Translations under genes and position numbers: made by a program
Notes under the pieces: generated by a model
What the model saw: the letters and a program-made list of their open reading frames with translations, nothing else
Told to the model about the DNA's origin: nothing
Database searches by the model: none
NCBI GenBank assembly: GCA_948099385.1
Contig: CANUEZ040000140.1
Location: forward strand, 62,001 to 126,000
DNA length: 64,000 nucleotides
Reading direction: 5' to 3'
DNA from: Fasciola hepatica
Lineage: Eukaryota; Platyhelminthes; Trematoda; Plagiorchiida; Fasciolidae
Shown here: piece after piece, positions 23,875 to 39,089 of the stretch
Layout of the letters: each line of letters starts with the position of its first letter
Position numbering within the stretch: position 1 is the first letter of the stretch

Positions 23875-24499
23875 CAATAAACGTACTAAGGGAAACCGGT
23901 TGCTCATCGAGGTGCCACCCGATTTCTGCCTCGTTTGCCTAGAATAACGGATCACCTAGAGCAAATCAAATCGAGCGAATTACTTGCCCAGTGCACGTAA
24001 CTAATAAAACTCGAAAGTACGTAGCCAAAATCACAGTATCGATTATGCCGCAATTACAGGAATGGAGAGACAGTGAATAACAACTGGGAAATTGTGATGA
24101 GACTAATAAATTTCAAGCAATGGATATCAATAGTAAGGTTGGGCAATGAAAACACCAAATCATGGTTATACAGATGTGAGAGTGTCCGTACACTAGCTAA
24201 GTTATCATTGAAGGAACTTCATTAGGCTGGTTGATATTACCACACCAGCTATTCATTTCCTATTTAAACTTAGCTTGTGGTGTATGTGTTGTGCACAGTG
24301 GTGCTGGAAAGTCTAGTAAAGGAAAGGATTTTGAAGACCTATCAATGTTCGGGATATCAGAAAGCCCGGTTAATTTTTGTAGTTTAGCGTCGCCTTCTTG
24401 CGAAGGACAATAATCGTGACATGCCGGACTTCCTAAATTACGTATTAGATGGTTCATCCGCGAGCAAATCTGATTTTGTTGACGTGGACTTGTTCGAAG
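23875..24499. other. No recognised feature
   Basis: Short frames only. It may include the decayed 5' part of the CR1 copy that follows. Confidence 0.4.
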
Positions 24500-25710
24500 A
24501 TTCACGCAAAAGTAAGGTATTCTCTTCTAGTTTTATAATTTGTGGAGAAATTCCCTCTCTGTTAAGTCAAATTTCCATCCCCACCGTTAGTGTTTTCAAG
24601 GAACTGCTCCTCATAAATCCCAGAAAACCATCCTGACTAGATAGACTCAGTCCCGTATTGCTCAAGTAGGGGGTGGTTACCCTCACGCTTAGTCTCTCTA
24701 ATAGTCTCAACCGATATCTAAAGAACAGTGAGATTCTAGATTATTGGAGGATGGGACTCATAACTTCCGTTCCCAAAAGGACTACATAATTTCGTCCTAC
24801 TACTTGAAGCTCTGCCTCATTGGGAGATTTTGAAATATTAGCTCTTCGACAACTGACTGATAAGTCTGGTTTCACAGATCCTGATCATTTAGCTTACCGA
24901 CAATCACGCTCCACCATCGATGCCTTCAATATTTTGCCACATACTTTGTCCACACTTGACGGGAAGAGTTAGGTGGTAAGTAAGTGCATCCTAGACAATA
25001 ACGAGGCATTCAACAGCGTCGACAGGAATAAAACTGCTCCCTTTCCTCAGTTTCTTGTATTTCAACTATCATTGATTCAATTTCGACGGATTACTTTACC
25101 AATTGCTAGTAGTAAACCCATTTTATTCTCAATGCCCCAATCCGTTGTTACTACACTCCTAGAGTTCATCAAGGACTTCCAGCTGTTAAAAGAATGTGCC
25201 GGAAAATATTCTCCTTGTCAGACACGCGGAAACCTTTATATTTCGTGAGCCTCATAATTTTGATTTTACTTTTCCTACCCACAAAATGGCATCAATCAAA
25301 TCTCGTATTGGTCTGAGGTTTATAACGTAAACCTTAACCCAATAAATTCTGGTTTCATTACATTTCTCTTATTGAACGGTGGTACGGAACACAATTTTTA
25401 AAATGACTGTATTTATACTTCAACAGAATAAGAACAGCTGAACGTTCTTGAGCTAACTAAGTAATGTAGACTTTTGCCTGACCGTAACTTCAAGTGGTCC
25501 ATTCATGTTACTTTCATTTTGTCTAAATTGCAATCTCAACTTACAACCCATACTCACGAATCTTGTCAAAACTCCTGGATTTACCGGTGTTCAGTTTCAC
25601 TGGCTATACGACTTGCTGATCTTCCATTCTAGTCTGTTTTGTGTGATACTAGTTTGCTGTCAGATCATCTCAATGCATATTTTCTCCCAGTGGCACATAA
25701 AAGGGAACAC
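24500..25710 (+). mobile_element. CR1-clade LINE reverse transcriptase relic
   Basis: Frames must be switched. The order is KELLLINPRKPS..DRLSPVLLK (about 24,598-24,670), then YWRMGLITSVPK near 24,740-24,780 and HLAYRQSRSTIDAFNIL near 24,888-24,940. DNNEAFNSVDR (motif A, Asn replacing the usual Asp) lies near 24,995-25,025, and FKWSIHVTFILSKLQS near 25,490-25,535. The YADD region is not legible. Several stops show it is dead. It differs enough from the copy at 60.84 kb to suggest another CR1 family. Confidence 0.78.
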
Positions 25711-28700
25711 ATAACATGATAAACATTATAAAAAATTTCTTCTAATTTCACAGGTGCATTTTATGCTTAAAAAACCAATTGTTATCCTACATTAATTATA
25801 GTACTTCTGCAGTCTTGTCCACCAAAACTAAACAATAATAATTTATTTGTAATCAATGAACATTTCATTACTTCTAGCTGATACGTTTCAGCCACTTTTC
25901 TGTCAAACAGAACAGCTAATAACAAATTCAAAATGATATATCGTTTGGGTTAAACTTTACTAGCAAAATCGCTATGTTAATCACACTGAAGTGCGCTCCT
26001 GTCTTCGACGAATTCAGTTGTTGGAGCCTCACACTCACAGCAGTGTTATCCGACAAAATGGCATTTCATCGGATAAATACCTGCTTATTTGCATAAAGAA
26101 AGATGACCCAATTACACTTATTTGAATGCAGTGTTCAATATTAATTCCTGTTGAAACCAACAAGCACCATTTTCTAGGAACTTCTTGATTTACAGTAGTA
26201 TGGGGTTTGTCCAATTACTGCACGGCCATTTCGAGATACCGTTCTTACGAGAACATCACCCAAGGCCTACTAAATTTCCTCCTTTCTGAACCACTAATCA
26301 TAACCAGTAACGAAATTCTGTCAGTTTGATTTTGAAAAAACGCTGATGGGAGAAAATAACAAGCAACGTTGACTGCCCTAATCCCGAGGGAAAACGTCCC
26401 TGTACCAGGGACCAGCGATAAGTTGGCATTTTCGATAACCGTATTATTATGAAATAGTTGACCACAGTTCCCCCATCCGAAACTTGACGGCCAAGTGCAC
26501 TTAGTAATTATTGTAAAATTTGGATATTATTCGGAATTTTTGGTGTACATTTCCCTGGTTTCTATTCTGAAGCAGCTCACTGAATTTTCGCTTCATTAAT
26601 TCTTAATCAACCAATGATTAGGTGAGTTGTCACAAATGATACGATGGAAATATTTCACCTTATAGGTAATGATGCAATGTTTCAACAGTGCATAGTGATT
26701 TATCACAGTACCCGGTTAATGCTACTGTCGTCGACCGGGCTACACTTTGTGCTACTGTAGCATCGAATCCCGGTAAGATGTTGGCGATAGGTACACACTC
26801 GGCTCACATGTTCGATTTCATTGCAAGTGTCTAGTTACATGACGTTTTGTTTGTTCATATAACGTGTAAGTGAATCGAGGATTCGTTCGAGAAGTATGTC
26901 AAGGAATAACGAGGCAATTTCGAATTTTACTCAGCGGAAATTTAAAAATGCACTAAAAGTGCAGTACAAATAAACAAACAGGCTTTCAGTTCATTTGCAA
27001 TCATCCCTGTATGTCAACACGAAAATTATATTGAAAATCAGCCAAACAGAATAACTCTGTGCATCCTATCTGGTTCTTTCCTTCCGTAAGCTGCTTAACA
27101 GCTCTGTTAAATCTATCAGGTTCTTATTTCATGTCTATTCTACAACGGCCAATTTCTTCACATTCTCACTGTTATTGCTGAGACCTCATTTATTTGGTTT
27201 TTCATCTAGTTTGTTGCCATGACATACCAGTTATTTTTCGAGACAGATCCCAGACACTGGATTCTCCGGCAAGCCACTCAGATTTCTAGTCAATAATCAT
27301 GGCATTCTGCACGCTGCTGCGCTTTCATCCTTTTTCACACTTGAGTTAGCGACTTTCCTCTAACTTCTTCGGAACTGAAAATACGAATGTTCACTCTTAA
27401 CTATCTGTGATACTGTAGCAGTCGAAGTAGATTTTGCTAACCTATTTGCTAATCTTCAAGATATTGTGAGCTCTTCGGAACAAAGTGGTCTTACCATTAA
27501 CTCCTCAGAGATACGGTTTCAAATAAAAGTCAGTGTCGCAAAAGTTGGCGTCGCTTGCCCCATAAATACAACATGTCACTCAGATAAAGATGACATTTAA
27601 GCCTCAAAACCTGCTCAGTGATAAGGAATAAATATAATATTGTAAAATCTTCTACTAACTGTTCTTCCTTCGTTTTGTCATTGTCACTGACTGCTATACT
27701 GACTACTAATACTAATGCGAGTAGAGGTATTCGAGTGAACGGTGCACACGGAAGACAAGGGTAGTGCGAAATTCGGGGTGTGTCACACCTATAGTGGATA
27801 AGTCTTGAAGCATCTACCATTACGAAATGGGGATGGCGGGTAAAGGTAGACTTACTTTTCCTCTTAGGGTGAAGGAATAAAACAATGTATCGTATATGCT
27901 AGAACAAACTATAATATTCCGACCGGAAGTTAATCCGTTGTTGCTAAAAGTTAATCGTATGTATCTCTACGTGAAGCAAACAAGTTCTTCACGAGCAACA
28001 AAGTACGAATCCTTTATCCTTTTGACCACTTCAAAAATAGGCTAGAAGATATGCGACTGATTACATGAATACCTCAAAATGAAACGAAAATTCTACTTTG
28101 ATAACATGGAAGAATTACCTTGAAAACAAGCTAAGTTCGGGTAAAATAAGCTGGGATTTAAAGAAAGCTATAAACATAGATTCAAGGCAAAGTTGCACGG
28201 GCTATGGAATTCAAAAGATCTGACTGCGTCATTCATGCAGTAAATTGAGGAACTGAGAAAACCTGGTGGAACTTCTCTGGATCAAATTATTTCCAATCTA
28301 ACAGTGAAAGTATCCATGTAGTATTTCTGAGATCCAAATTATTTTTTCTCATTCATGAAACAGTTCTTATCCAAAAGACCGAAGAAAATTCGAAGGGATG
28401 AAGTTACCGAATGATTTCCAATCCATGTGAAGTTCCCTTGTGACCAAAAAAATGTTCCCACTGATGAATCGCGTACATTATTTATCACATATTTAAAAGC
28501 CTACTGTGACTAGCGGATGCGTTCATGGGGTATTTTTCCTTAATTAGGTCACTCCCGATTCGATGGGACAAGATGAACGTGTCAGGAATACGTCATAAGG
28601 CCAGATGAGAATCCACTTCCATGGTATCTAGATCAGTGTGGAAAATATGGAACTGAATGTATGGGGGAACCTCCCAATATACTTCTTTACTGTAACCTTG

Positions 28701-29309
28701 TTTCAAACATTTTATTGCCTGCAACAAGACTTTTTCCTCCGATAAAGTTAAGACGACAAAAGTTAGTGCGAAAATATTCTCTACAACCTGAATGTAGTGT
28801 TCGTGAAAGAATGTACAGCAAGCAACACGTAGTTTGACTACATTGTAGGCTCCAATCTGGGTTCTGAATGCATTTCACTAAGATCGGTACAGATAAGTCA
28901 AGACCAACGTTCAGTAGTGGCGTGGCCTACTAAATAAGTTAAAGCAAACAGGGATAACTTTCACTGGAAGCTCAATGTGCAAATGACCCATAAAAGTTAG
29001 AGCAAGTCCGAACTATAACGTTAAACGCTTTGACTTTCCGTTCGGCCGTTAAACTGTAAAACGCAGAGCATGTAAACAGCGATCAATTCCTTGGACCATC
29101 AGTTAGTTTGACGAAAGACAACCCATTTACTAAAATTATGAGGAAGAATAATTGTTGCTATGATCACGGTATAGCTAAGAACACGATAGTCATTCTAGAG
29201 CATCTGAGATCTGCTGAAAATTAAATACGTAATTTCAAATTACCATATCGTCAGTAGATAAAGGCATACCATGGATTGTTAAGAACCTGAAAGATGCAAG
29301 AAAATATGT
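25711..29309. other. Intergenic stretch, no recognised gene
   Basis: AT-rich sequence with frames under 100 codons. The segment at 28.0-28.4 kb has a faint gag-like look (WDLKKAI) but nothing that supports a call. Confidence 0.45.
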
Positions 29310-30224
29310 ATTGGTTATTGTAAAAAATATGATGAATCACGCATATTCAACCCCAAACTCCAAGCTGAAAAGTGCGGAAGCGGAGAACAGCTAGTTGATC
29401 ATTGTTGGGAATCATGAGGATTGCACATCGAAAAAGCATAAGGGAGAACAGATTTCGGCATAAAAGGTAGTCAAAAGAAACACCTTAACCGCAAGCAAAT
29501 CAAGGATTGAATTTCAACGCATTGTTAAAAATCTACACTACATGATATAGCACCGTTCCGTCACTGGCTTCTTTTGAACGGTAATAACAAGCACAACCGT
29601 CACACCGATTCACTCCTATCATGGATCGCTTCTCTGTAGGGGCCTAAGTACAACCAACGCATTCCCTTATGAACAACCTACACTGCTACGTTACTATTTG
29701 CAATTGAGTAGTAGGAGATTAGATTTGTATGAAATATGATTGATCATGCAGCTTGAACGCTCAACTCACCATTGAAAAGCATGGAAGCAGTGTACAGCTG
29801 TTTCATCCTTGTTGGGAATCATGAGCAATGCACATCGACCGAGCCACAGGGGAATCGATTTATGCATTAACAATTGACAATCGAATACCTTAAAAACGCC
29901 AGCCTATCATGAGCTGGATCTCATCGCATTGTTCAACATCTACACTACATGATGTAGCACCGTTCCGTCACTGGCTTCTTTTGAACGGCAACAACCAACA
30001 CCACCCACACACCAAACCACCCCATCATGGATCCCTTCTATGAAGGGGCCTGAGTACAACCAACGCATTCCCTCATGAACAACCTACACAGCTTCGTTAC
30101 TATTTGCAATTGAGTAGTGGGAGATTGGATTTGTATATAATATGATTGATCATGCAGCTTGAACGCTCAACTCACCATTGAAATGCATGGAAGCGGTGTA
30201 CAGCTGTTTCATCCTTGTTGGGAA

Positions 30225-33200
30225 TCATGAGCAATGCACATCGAATGAGCACTATGTAGAATCGATTTAATGATGAACGACCGTCATAAGAACACCCTAA
30301 GATCAAGCGTGTCAATGGCTAGATATCAACGGTTTGTTCACCATCTACATTGCATGACACAGCAACTATCAGTCACCGGCTTCTTTTGAACGGTAACAAC
30401 CAGCACAACCCACACCCCGATCCACTCCTATCGTCGATCTCTTCTCGGTAGGGGCCTGAGTACAACCAACGCATTCCCTTATGAACAACCTACACAGCTT
30501 CGTTACTATTTGCAATTGAGTAGTGGGATATTAGATTCGCATATAATATGATTGATCATGCAGCTTTAACGCTCAACTCACCATTGAAAAGCATGGAAGC
30601 AGTGTACATCTGTTTTATCCTTGTTGGGAATCGTGGGCAATGCACATAGACCGAGCCACACGGGGACTCGAATTCGGCGTGGGAATTTGTCAATCGAAAC
30701 CTTAACAGCAAGCCTTTCAAGGGCTGGATCTCATCGCAATTTTCAACATCTACAATACATGATATAGCACCGTTCCTTCACCGGCATCTTCTGAAAGTTA
30801 ACAAACAGTACAAACCACACACCGATCCACTAACTTCATGGAACAATTCTCTGTAGGGGCCTAAGTACAACCAACGCATTCTCTTATGAACAACCATCAC
30901 ACGTTCGTTACTATTTGCAATTGAGTAGTGGGAGATTAAAATTTGCATAGAATAAGATTGTTCATGCAGGTTGAATGCTCAACTCACCATTGAAAAGCAT
31001 GGAAACACTGTACAGCTGTTTCATCCTTCTTGGGACTCATGAGCAAGCCTGTCAAGGGATGTATATCAACGGGTTGCGCAAATAATTTACTACATGATAT
31101 ATCACCGTTCCGACACTGGCGTCTTTTGAACGGTAACAACCAGCACAACCCACACACCGATTCACTCCTATCGTCGATCTCTTCTCGGTAGGGGCCTGAG
31201 TACAACCAACGCATTCCCTTATGAACAACCTACACAGCTACGTTACTATTTGCAATTGAGTAGTGGGAGATTGGATTTGTATAAAATATGATTGATCATG
31301 CAGCTTGAACGCTCAACCCAACATTGAAAAGCATGGAAACACTGTACAGCTGTTTCATCCTTGTTGGGAATCATGAGCAATGCACATCGAAAGAGGATTG
31401 CTGATACTCCATTTAAAAATCAAAAATTGTCAATCGAAATCTTTCACTGCAAGCCTCTCAAAGCCTGGATCTCATCGCATTGTTCAACATCTACACTACA
31501 TGATATAGCACCGTTCCGTCACTGGCTTCTTTTGAACGGCAACATCCAGCACAACCAACACAACGATCCACTCCTATCATGGATCACTTCTCTGTAGGGG
31601 CCTAAGTACAACCAACGCATTCCCTTATGAACAACCATCACACAGTGATAACTATTGGCAATTGAGTAGTGGGAGATTAGATTTGTTTATAATATGATTG
31701 ATCATGCAGCTTGAACGCTCAACTCACCATTGAAAAGCATGGAAGCGGTGTACAGCTGTTTCATCCTTGTTGGGAATCATGAGCAATGCACATCGAAAGA
31801 GCACAACGGGGAATCGCTTTGGCCCTAAACGATTGTCAGACGAAAACCCTAACAGCAAGCCCATCAAGGGCTAGATCTCATCGCATTGTTCAACATTTAC
31901 ACTACATGATATAGCACCCTTCCGTCACTGGCTTCTTTTGAACGGTAACAACCAGCACAACCCACACACCGATCCACTCCTATCATGGATCACTTCTCTT
32001 TAGGGGCCTAAGTACAACCAACGCATTCCCTTATGAACAACCTACACAGCTTCGTTACTATTTGCAATTGAGTAGTGGGAGATTAGGTTTGCATATAATA
32101 TGATTGATCATGCAGCTTGAACGCTCAACTCACCATTGAAAAGCATGGAAGCAGTGTACAGCTGTTTCATCCTTGTTGGGAATCATGAGCAATGCAAATC
32201 GAAAGAGCACAACGGGAAATCGATTACGGCAGGAAAGACGGTCATAGGAACACCGCAAATGCAAGCCTATCAAGGGCTGTATCTCAACGGTTTGCTCATC
32301 ATCTACACTACATGATATAGCACCGTTCCGTCACTGGCTTCTTTTGAACGGTAACAACCAGCACAACCAGCACACCGATCCACTCCTATCATGGATCAAT
32401 TCTCTTTAGGGGCCTAAGTACAACCAACGCATTCCCTTATGAACAACCTACACAGCTTCGTTACTATTTGCAATTGAGTAGTGGGAGATTAGATTTGCAT
32501 ATAATATGATTGATCATGCAGCTTGAACGCTCAACTCACCATTGAAAAGCATGGAAGCAGTGTACAGCTGTTTCATCCTTGTTGGGAATCATGAGCAATG
32601 CACATCGAATGAGCACTATGTAGAATCGATTTAATGATGAACGACCGTCATAAGAACACCCTAAGATCAAGCGTGTCAATGGCTAGATATCAACGGTTTG
32701 TTCACCATCTACATTGCATGACACAGCAACTATCAGTCACCGGCTTCTTTTGAACGGTAACAACCAGCACAACCCACACCCCGATCCACTCCTATCGTCG
32801 ATCTCTTCTCGGTAGGGGCCTGAGTACAACCAACGCATTCCCTTATGAACAACCTACACAGCTTCGTTACTATTTGCAATTGAGTAGTGGGATATTAGAT
32901 TCGCATATAATATGATTGATCATGCAGCTTTAACGCTCAACTCACCATTGAAAAGCATGGAAGCAGTGTACATCTGTTTCATCCTTGTTGGGAATCGTGG
33001 GCAATGCACATAGACCGAGCCACACGGGGACTCGAATTCGGCGTGGGAATTTGTCAATCGAAACCTTAACAGCAAGCCTTTCAAGGGCTGGATCTCATCG
33101 CAATTTTCAACATCTACAATACATGATATAGCACCGTTCCTTCACCGGCATCTTCTGAAAGTTAACAAACAGTACAAACCACACACCGATCCACTAACTT

Positions 33201-34324
33201 CATGGAACAATTCTCTGTAGGGGCCTAAGTACAACCAACGCATTCTCTTATGAACAACCATCACACGTTCGTTACTATTTGCAATTGAGTAGTGGGAGAT
33301 TAAAATTTGCATAGAATAAGATTGTTCATGCAGGTTGAATGCTCAACTCACCATTGAAAAGCATGGAAACACTGTACAGCTGTTTCATCCTTCTTGGGAC
33401 TCATGAGCAAGCCTGTCAAGGGATGTATATCAACGGGTTGCGCAAATAATTTACTACATGATATATCACCGTTCCGACACTGGCGTCTTTTGAACGGTAA
33501 CAACCAGCACAACCCACACACCGATTCACTCCTATCGTCGATCTCTTCTCGGTAGGGGCCTGAGTACAACCAACGAATTCCCTTATGAACAACCTACACA
33601 GCTTCGTTACTATTTGCAATTGAGTAGTGGGAGATTGGATTTGTATAAAATATGATTGATCATGCAGCTTGAACGCTCAACCCAACATTGAAAAGCATGG
33701 AAACACTGTACAGCTGTTTCATCCTTGTTGGGAATCATGAGCAATGCACATCGAAAGAGGATTGCTGATACTCCATTTAAAAATCAAAAATTGTCAATCG
33801 AAATCTTTCACTGCAAGACTCTCAAAGTCTGGATCTCATCGCATTGTTCAACATCTACACTACATGATATAGCACCGTTCCGTCACTGGCTTCTTTTGAA
33901 CGGCAACATCCAGCACAACCAACACAACGATCCACTCCTATCATGGATCACTTCTCTGTAGGGGCCTAATTACAACCAACGCATTCCCTTATGAACAACC
34001 ATCACACAGTGATAACTATTGGCAATTGAGTAGTGGGAGATTAGATTTGTTTATAATATGATTGATCATGCAGCTTGAACGCTCAACTCACCATTGAAAA
34101 GCATGGAAGCGGTGTACAGCTGTTTCATCCTTGTTGGGAATCATGAGCAATGCACATCGAAAGAGCACAACGGGGAATCGCTTTGGCCCTAAACGATTGT
34201 CAGACGAAAACCCTAACAGCAAGCCCATCAAGGGCTAGATCTCATCGCATTGTTCAACATCTACACTACATGATATAGCACCGTTCCATCACTGGCTTCT
34301 TTTGAACGGTAACAACCAGCACAA
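30225..34324. repeat. Higher-order repeat, 2,364-bp period, in the left arm
   Basis: The block at about 30,225-31,960 recurs at about 32,590-34,324 with very few changes. It includes the same divergent units (AATGAGCACTATGTAGAATC at both 30.24 and 32.61 kb) and the same deleted monomer. It spans six monomers, one shortened. Confidence 0.9.
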
Positions 34325-37300
34325 CCCACTAAACGATCCACTCCTATCGTCGATCTATTCTCGGTAGGGGCCTAAGTACAACGAACGCATTCCGTTTTGA
34401 ACAACCTACACAGCTTCGTTTCTATTTGCAATTGAGTAGGAGGAGATTGGATTTGTTTATAATATAATTGATCATGCAGCTTGAACGCTCAACTCACCAT
34501 TGAAAAGCATGGAAGCAGTGTACAGCTGTTTCATCCTTGTTGGGAACCATGGGGAATGCACATCGAAATAGGACTGCTGACACTCGATCATACAATCAAC
34601 CAATATCAATCGAATACTTTCACTGCAAGCCTATCAAAGGCTGGATCTCATCGCATTGTTCAACATCTACACTACATGATATAGCACCGTTCCGTCACTG
34701 GCTTCCTTTGAACGGTAACAACCAGCACAACCCACACACCGATCCACTCCTATCATGAATCACTTCTCTTTAGGGGCCTAAGTACAACCAACGTATTCCC
34801 TTATGAACAACCTACACAGCTTCGTTACTATTTGCAATTGAGTAGTGGGAGATTAGGTTTGCATATAATATGATTGATCATGCAGCTTGAACGCTCAACT
34901 CACCATTGAAAAGCATGGAAGCAGTGTACAGCTGTTTCATCCTTGTTGAGAATCATGAGCAATGCACATCGACCGAGCCACATGGGAATCGATTTATGCA
35001 TTAACAATTGACAATCGAATACCTTAAAAACGCCAGCCTATCATGAGCTGGATCTCATCCCATTGTTCAACATCTACACTACATGATATAGCACCGTTCC
35101 GTCACTGGCTTCTTTTGAACGGTAACAACCAGCACCACCCACACAACGAACAGCCCCATCATGGATCCCTTCTATGAAGGGGCCTGAGTACAACCAACGC
35201 ATTCCCTCATGAACAACCTACACAGCTTCGTTACTATTTGCAATTGAGTAGTGGGAGATTAGATTTGTATATAATATGATTGATCATGCAGCTTGTACTC
35301 TAAAGTCACCATTGAAAAGCATGGAAGCGGTGTACAGCTGTTTCATCCTTGTTGGGAATCATGAGCAATGCACATCGAATGAGCACTATGTAGAATCGAT
35401 TAAATGATGAACGACCGTCATAAGAACACCCTAAGATCAAGCGTGTCAATGGCTAGATATCAACGGTTTGTTCACCATCTACATTGCATGACACAGCAAC
35501 TATCAGTCACCGGCTTCTTTTGAACGGTAACAACCAGCACAACCCACACATCGATCCACTCCTATCATGGATCATTTCTCTGAAGGGCCCTAAGTACAAC
35601 CAACGCATTCCCTTATGAACAACCTACACAGCTTGGTTACTATTTGCAATTGAGTAGTGGGAGATTAGATTTGTATATAATATGATTGATCATGCTGCTT
35701 GAACGCTCAACTCACGATTGAAATGCATGGAAGCAGTGTACAGCTGTTTCATTCTTGTTGGGAATCGTGAGCAATGCACATTGACCGAGCCAAACGGGAA
35801 CTCGATTTCGGCATTAGACTTTGTCAATCGAAAACCTATTTGCAAGCCTTTCAATGGCTGGATCTCATCGCATTTTTCAACATCTACAACACATTATATT
35901 TATTGCTTTATTCACTGGCATCTATTGAACGGTAACAACCAGCACAACCCACACACCGATCTACTCATATCATGGATCACTTCTGTGTAGGGCCCTAAGA
36001 TAAACCAACGCATTCCTTTATGAACAACCTACACAGCTTCGTTACTATTTGAAATTGAGTAGTGCGAGATTAAATTTGTTTTCAATATGATTGATCATGC
36101 AGCTTGAACGCTCAACTCACCATTGAAAAGCATGGAAGCAGTGTACAGCTTTTTCATTCATGTTGAGAATGAAGTGCATTAAAAATCCAAAGAGCCCAAC
36201 TAGGATTGGATTTCGGGGTGAAAGATTGTCAAACGATCACTTCAACGGGAGCATATCCAGGGCAGGAACTCATCGCAATTTGCAACATCTACACTACATG
36301 TTATAGCATCGTTCCGTCACTGGCTTCTTCTGAACAATAACAACCAGCACAACCAACACACCGATCCACTCCTATCATGGATCACTTCTCTGTAGGGGCC
36401 TCAGTACAACGAACGCACTGCCTTATGAACAACCTACAGAGCTTCGTTACTATTTTCAAATTGAGTTGTACGAGATTGGATTTGTATATAATATGATTGA
36501 TCATGCAGCTTGAACGCTCAACTCACTATTGAAAAGCATGGAAACACTGTACAGCTGTTTCATCCTTGTAGCAACTCATGAGCAGTGCACATCCACCGAG
36601 CCTCCACGGGGACTCGAACGAAGGGTGAACGATTGTGAATCGAACACCACAACTACAAGGCTATCCGGGTTGGCTCGCAACCGTTTGTTCAACATCTACA
36701 CTACATGAAATAGCAACCTTCCGTCACTGGCTTTTGAAAGGATTTACAAGCCGATTCTCACACACCGATCGACTCCTATCATGGATGACTCCTCTGTAGG
36801 GGCCTCAGTACAACGAACGCATTCCCTCATGAACAACCTACACAGCTTTGTTACTGTTTGCAAATTGATTTGTACGGGATTAGTTTTGTATATAATATGA
36901 TTGATCATGCAGCTTGAACGCTCAACTCACCATTGGAAAGCATGGAAACACTGTACAGCTGTTTCATCCTTGTTGGGAATCATGAGCAATGCACATCCAC
37001 CGAGCCCCCACGGGGACTTGAACGAAGGGTGAACGATTGTGAATCGAACACCTCAACCACAATGCTATCCGGGTTGGCTCTCAACCGTTTGTTCAACATC
37101 TAATCTACATGTATATTAACCTTCCGTCACTGGCTTTGGAAAGATTTTAAAAACCGATTCTCACACACCGATCGACTCCTATCATGGATGAATCCTCTGT
37201 AGGGGCCTAAGTACAACCAACGCATTCCGTTATGAACAACCTACTCACCTTGGTCACTGTTTGCAAATTGAGTTGTAGGAGATTAGATTTGTATATAATA

Positions 37301-37415
37301 TGATTGATCATGCAGCTTGAACATTCAACTCACCATTGAAAAGCATGGAAGCAGTGTACAGCTGTTTCATCCTTGTTGGGAATCATGAGCAATGCACATC
37401 CACCGAGACCCACGG

Positions 37416-37469
37416 GGACTCGAACGAAGGGTGAACGATTGTGAATCGAACACCTCAACCACAATGCTA
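37416..37469 (-). promoter_or_regulatory. tRNA-like internal promoter (A and B boxes) in an array monomer
   Basis: On the minus strand, the A box TAGCATTGTGG (37,459-37,469) differs from the usual TRGCNNAGYGG at one base. The B box CGTTCGAGTCC (37,416-37,426) differs from GGTTCGANTCC at one base. They are 32 bases apart, within the range of tRNA genes. The ribozyme follows about 30 bases downstream. Neighbouring monomers at 36.6, 37.0, 37.8 and 38.2 kb carry the same B-box block. Confidence 0.6.
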
Positions 37470-38940
37470 TCCGGGTTGGCTCTCAACCGTTTGTTCAACA
37501 TCTACACTACATGAAATAGCCACCTTCCTTCACTGGCTTTTGAAAGGATTTACAACCCGATTCTCACACACCGATCCACTCCTATCATGGATGAATTCTC
37601 TGTAGGGGCCTCAGTACAACGAACGCATTCCGTTATGAAAAATCTACAGAGCTTCGTCACTGTTTGCAAATTGAGTTGTAGGAGATTAGATTTGTATATA
37701 ATATGATTGATCATGCAGCTTGAACGCTCAACTCACCATTGAAAAGCATGGAAACACTGTACAGCTGTTTCATCCTTGTTGGGAATCATGAGCAGTGCAC
37801 ATCCACCGAGCCCCCACGGGGACTCGAACGAAGGGTGAACGATTGTGAATCGAACACCTCAACCACAATGCTATCCGGGTTGCCTCTCAACCGTTTGTTC
37901 AATATCTACACTACAGCATAAAGCACCCTTCCGTCACTGGCTTTTTTGAACGGTAACAACCCGATTCTCACACACCGATCCACTAGTATGATGTATGAAT
38001 CCTCTGTAGGGGCCTAAGTACAACCAACGCATTCCGTTATGAACAATATACAGAGCCTAATTACTGATTGCAAATTGAGTTGTACCAGATTAGATTTGTA
38101 TATAATATGATTGATCATGCAGCTCGAACGCTCAACTCACCATTGAAAAGCATGGAAACACTGTACAGCTGTTTCATCCTTGTTGGGAATCATGAGCAAT
38201 GCACATCCACCGAGCCCCCACGGGGACTCGAACGAAGGGTGAACGATTGTGAATCGAACACCTCAACCACAAGTCTATCCGGGTTGGCTCTCAGCGTTTG
38301 TTCAACATCTACACTACATGATATTGCACCCTTCCGTCACTGGCTTCTTTTGTGCGGTAAATCCGACTTCCCGCACAGCGATCGACTCATATTTTCGGTC
38401 GGTTCTCTGTAGGGGCCTAAGTACAACCAACGCATTCCGTTATGAACAACCTACACAGCTTCGTTACTATTTGCAGTTGAGTAGTGGGAGATTAGATTTG
38501 TATATAATATGAAGGATCACGCAGCTTGAACGCTCAGCTCACCATTGAAATGATGTTATCACTGTCCATCTGATTCATCCCTTTTTGGAATCATCAGCAT
38601 TGCACATCCATCGAATACATACGGGTAGACGGAACCGTGGTGAACGATTGCCAAAGGAAAGTATTCATCGTAAGATTATCTGGGTGAGCTCGAAATGCTC
38701 TGTACAAAATAAAAATCCATGATATAGCACCCTTCCGACACTGGCTTCTTTTGAACGGTAACAAACATATTCCCGCACATCGATCGTCTCACATGATCGA
38801 TGGCTTCTCTCTAGGGGCCTATGTGCACCCAACGCATTCCCCCACGAACAACCTACACTGTTTGCATACTATTTTCTATTGAGTACTTGCAGCTTAGACT
38901 TAAATTTGAACGCTCAACTCACCATTGAATAGCATGGACA

Positions 38941-38984
38941 CACTGTACAGCTGATTCATCCTCTTTGGGAATCATCAGAAATGC
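38941..38984 (-). ncRNA. Hammerhead motif next to the junction, left side
   Basis: The minus strand shows CTGATGA (38,972-38,978), stem II with TCCC/AGAGGA-type pairing, then GAATC in place of GAAAC, and CTGTA at the cleavage side. The first core strand is intact. The base after GAA is T, which breaks the usual A15.1-U16.1 pair. Confidence 0.6.
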
Positions 38985-39089
38985 ACACCCTTCGAGCCCA
39001 CATGGTGCCTGGGACACGTCGCGAACGATTGTATTTCGAAAATCCTAATCAGAATAATATCCGGGATGGCTCGCAACGCTTTGTTCAAC

